From Anaerolineae bacterium (GTDB taxonomy: Bacteria > Chloroflexota > Anaerolineae > Aggregatilineales > Phototrophicaceae), in NCBI GenBank assembly GCA_019912965.1, contig JAIOHM010000139.1:1-64000 (forward strand): a stretch of DNA of 64,000 nucleotides. Direction: 5' to 3'. This document shows, one piece after another, positions 63,010-64,000 of this stretch. The notes beneath the pieces are model-generated. The model saw only the letters and a program-made list of their open reading frames with translations. It ran no database searches and had not been told where the DNA came from. The position numbers were made by a program, and so were the translations under genes. Within the stretch, counting starts at the first letter, position 1. Every line of letters starts with the position of its first letter.

Positions 63010-63998
63010 GGTTTATTCTCCAGATTTTCTCGCAAGAATATCAGGTAAGACCGGGAATTGACAACCACTTCCACCGGGAAGCTGAATAAGCCGCTGTCCC
63101 ACGCCTGCTGGCAGTTTTCCAGTTGTAAACAAATGGCCGCGTCCGGGCGCAGGGCGATCAGGCTTTGCGCGGGCGAGAGGTGGTTGATCTGCATCGGGTA
63201 TTCGGTGGCTATCCAACCCATATAATCCCAATCGGCCTGCATGGTATACCAGAACAGCGGATCACCCACGATCCGTCCGCCGCGCGGAATTTGGGCAGCG
63301 ACCGCCTGCGTCTCTGCCAGCAGGCGATGATTGGGCATTTGCGTTGCAGCGGCAGCCAGATCGTGAATCGGTGCGGCTAAAAAGGCAGGGAGCAGAATGA
63401 AGACGATCACAGTGGGCAGGTGATGAAAAACCCGCGCCATCGCATAGGCCACCAGCGGCGCGAATAACACCCAGTAGCCATAACTGACATCAACCAGCAT
63501 CAACCCCACTATCAGCACCAACCCGAAAGTCACCAGCATCCAGCGTTCGGCGCGCGATCCCCAAAACCACAATCCAGCCAGTGCGCCCATGCAGATGAGC
63601 AGTTCAACAGGGGCGAGAATTAGACTGAAGCGCAGGTGATAATTCAGGAGGTCATCTATCGGGAATCGTAGTTGCCCGATGGGATTTTGTGCCGTATACA
63701 CCGCAGAAAATTGATGGTATCCCGCGAGGCTGGATTGCACATCCGGCAAAAAGTGCAGTGCCAGATACAACCCGGCAGATACCGCGCAGGCCAACCCGTA
63801 AAATACAACTGCGCTCAGGCGTTCCTGCGGCTGCTGAATCGCCCTGATCGCCAGCACCAGACCCGCCGCCCCGCCCAGCACCAACCCAATTGACGGCACG
63901 GTTTCCAGACCAACCAGCAGCGCCAGCCCCATAAATCCCGGCCAGCGCCCCGGCTGTTCATCAAAAATATGCAGCAGGCCGAACAGCATCACCACGCC
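63006..63998 (-). CDS. polytopic membrane protein, glycosyltransferase-39-like (partial)
   Basis: The frame is still open at the window end, so the N-terminal part is missing. The visible 330 residues have about seven membrane helices (FMGLALLVGLETVPSIGLVLGGAAGLVLAI, LILAPVELLICMGALAGLWF, WVLFAPLVAYAMARVF) then an extracytoplasmic C-terminal domain (AQIPRGGRIVGDPLFWYTMQADWDYMGWIATEYP). Layout resembles ArnT/PMT-type glycosyltransferases that use lipid-linked sugars, but the catalytic N-terminal loop is not in view. Confidence 0.65.
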   Translation of the reverse strand, partial: GVVMLFGLLHIFDEQPGRWPGFMGLALLVGLETVPSIGLVLGGAAGLVLAIRAIQQPQERLSAVVFYGLACAVSAGLYLALHFLPDVQSSLAGYHQFSAVYTAQNPIGQLRFPIDDLLNYHLRFSLILAPVELLICMGALAGLWFWGSRAERWMLVTFGLVLIVGLMLVDVSYGYWVLFAPLVAYAMARVFHHLPTVIVFILLPAFLAAPIHDLAAAATQMPNHRLLAETQAVAAQIPRGGRIVGDPLFWYTMQADWDYMGWIATEYPMQINHLSPAQSLIALRPDAAICLQLENCQQAWDSGLFSFPVEVVVNSRSYLIFLRENLENKP

Positions 63999-64000
63999 GT

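Overview
The window looks like a chromosomal segment of a free-living Chloroflexota bacterium, probably Anaerolineae-like. The signs are moderate-to-high GC, a ribosomal protein S12 with the long mid-protein insertion usual in that phylum, a Gram-positive style LPxTG surface protein, a T-box-controlled thrS, and many secreted or lipoprotein-like genes of unknown function. This placement is inference from gene content; there is no rRNA gene and I found no tRNA.

Layout. 1-14.6 kb is a mixed housekeeping and envelope region: the 3' part of an NADP malic enzyme, a membrane-anchored glycoside hydrolase carrying a calcium-loop-like insertion, a DMT-family transporter behind a long structured leader, a MacB/LolCDE-like ABC exporter pair, an LPxTG surface protein, a PIN-TRAM membrane protein, and thrS behind a T-box. 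14.9-18.5 kb holds two notable genes. One is a KamB/NpmA-type 16S rRNA methyltransferase with a leader peptide and a hairpin next to its ribosome binding site. The other is one uninterrupted reading frame joining a MerR DNA-binding region to a complete F1-ATPase beta subunit, preceded by a MerR-type promoter. 18.5-19.5 kb is a non-coding repeat island, followed by an FHA-receiver protein.

20.7-42.4 kb is a contiguous str-S10-spc-alpha-L13/S9 supercluster on the plus strand: rpsL, rpsG, fusA, tuf, rpsJ, rplC, rplD, rplW, rplB, rpsS, rplV, rpsC, rplP, rpmC, rpsQ, rplN, rplX, rplE, rpsN, rpsH, rplF, rplR, rpsE, rpmD, rplO, secY, adk, map, rpmJ, rpsM, rpsK, rpoA, rplQ, truA, rplM, rpsI. infA and rpsD are absent from their usual places. 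Unusually, many of the gaps between these translation genes are filled by degenerate 7-bp tandem repeats arranged as inverted pairs, or by perfect GC-rich palindromes. Transcripts must read through a series of hairpins.

42.5-64 kb is accessory: unknown proteins, a second copy of the repeat island, a secreted FAS1 operon facing a STAND-type (XRE, NB-ARC, TPR) regulator, a DUF4139-like secreted protein, two class III aminotransferases with an SDR, an RraA-like protein and a Gfo/Idh/MocA dehydrogenase (likely amino-acid or organic-acid catabolism), a tandem pair of paralogous unknown proteins, a small protein paired with a retropepsin-like protein, a DinB-like protein, and a polytopic membrane protein cut by the window end.

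The main things to follow up are the MerR-AtpD fusion with its promoter, the attenuator-like leader of the 16S rRNA methyltransferase, and the heptamer/palindrome repeat system that has colonised the ribosomal operon.
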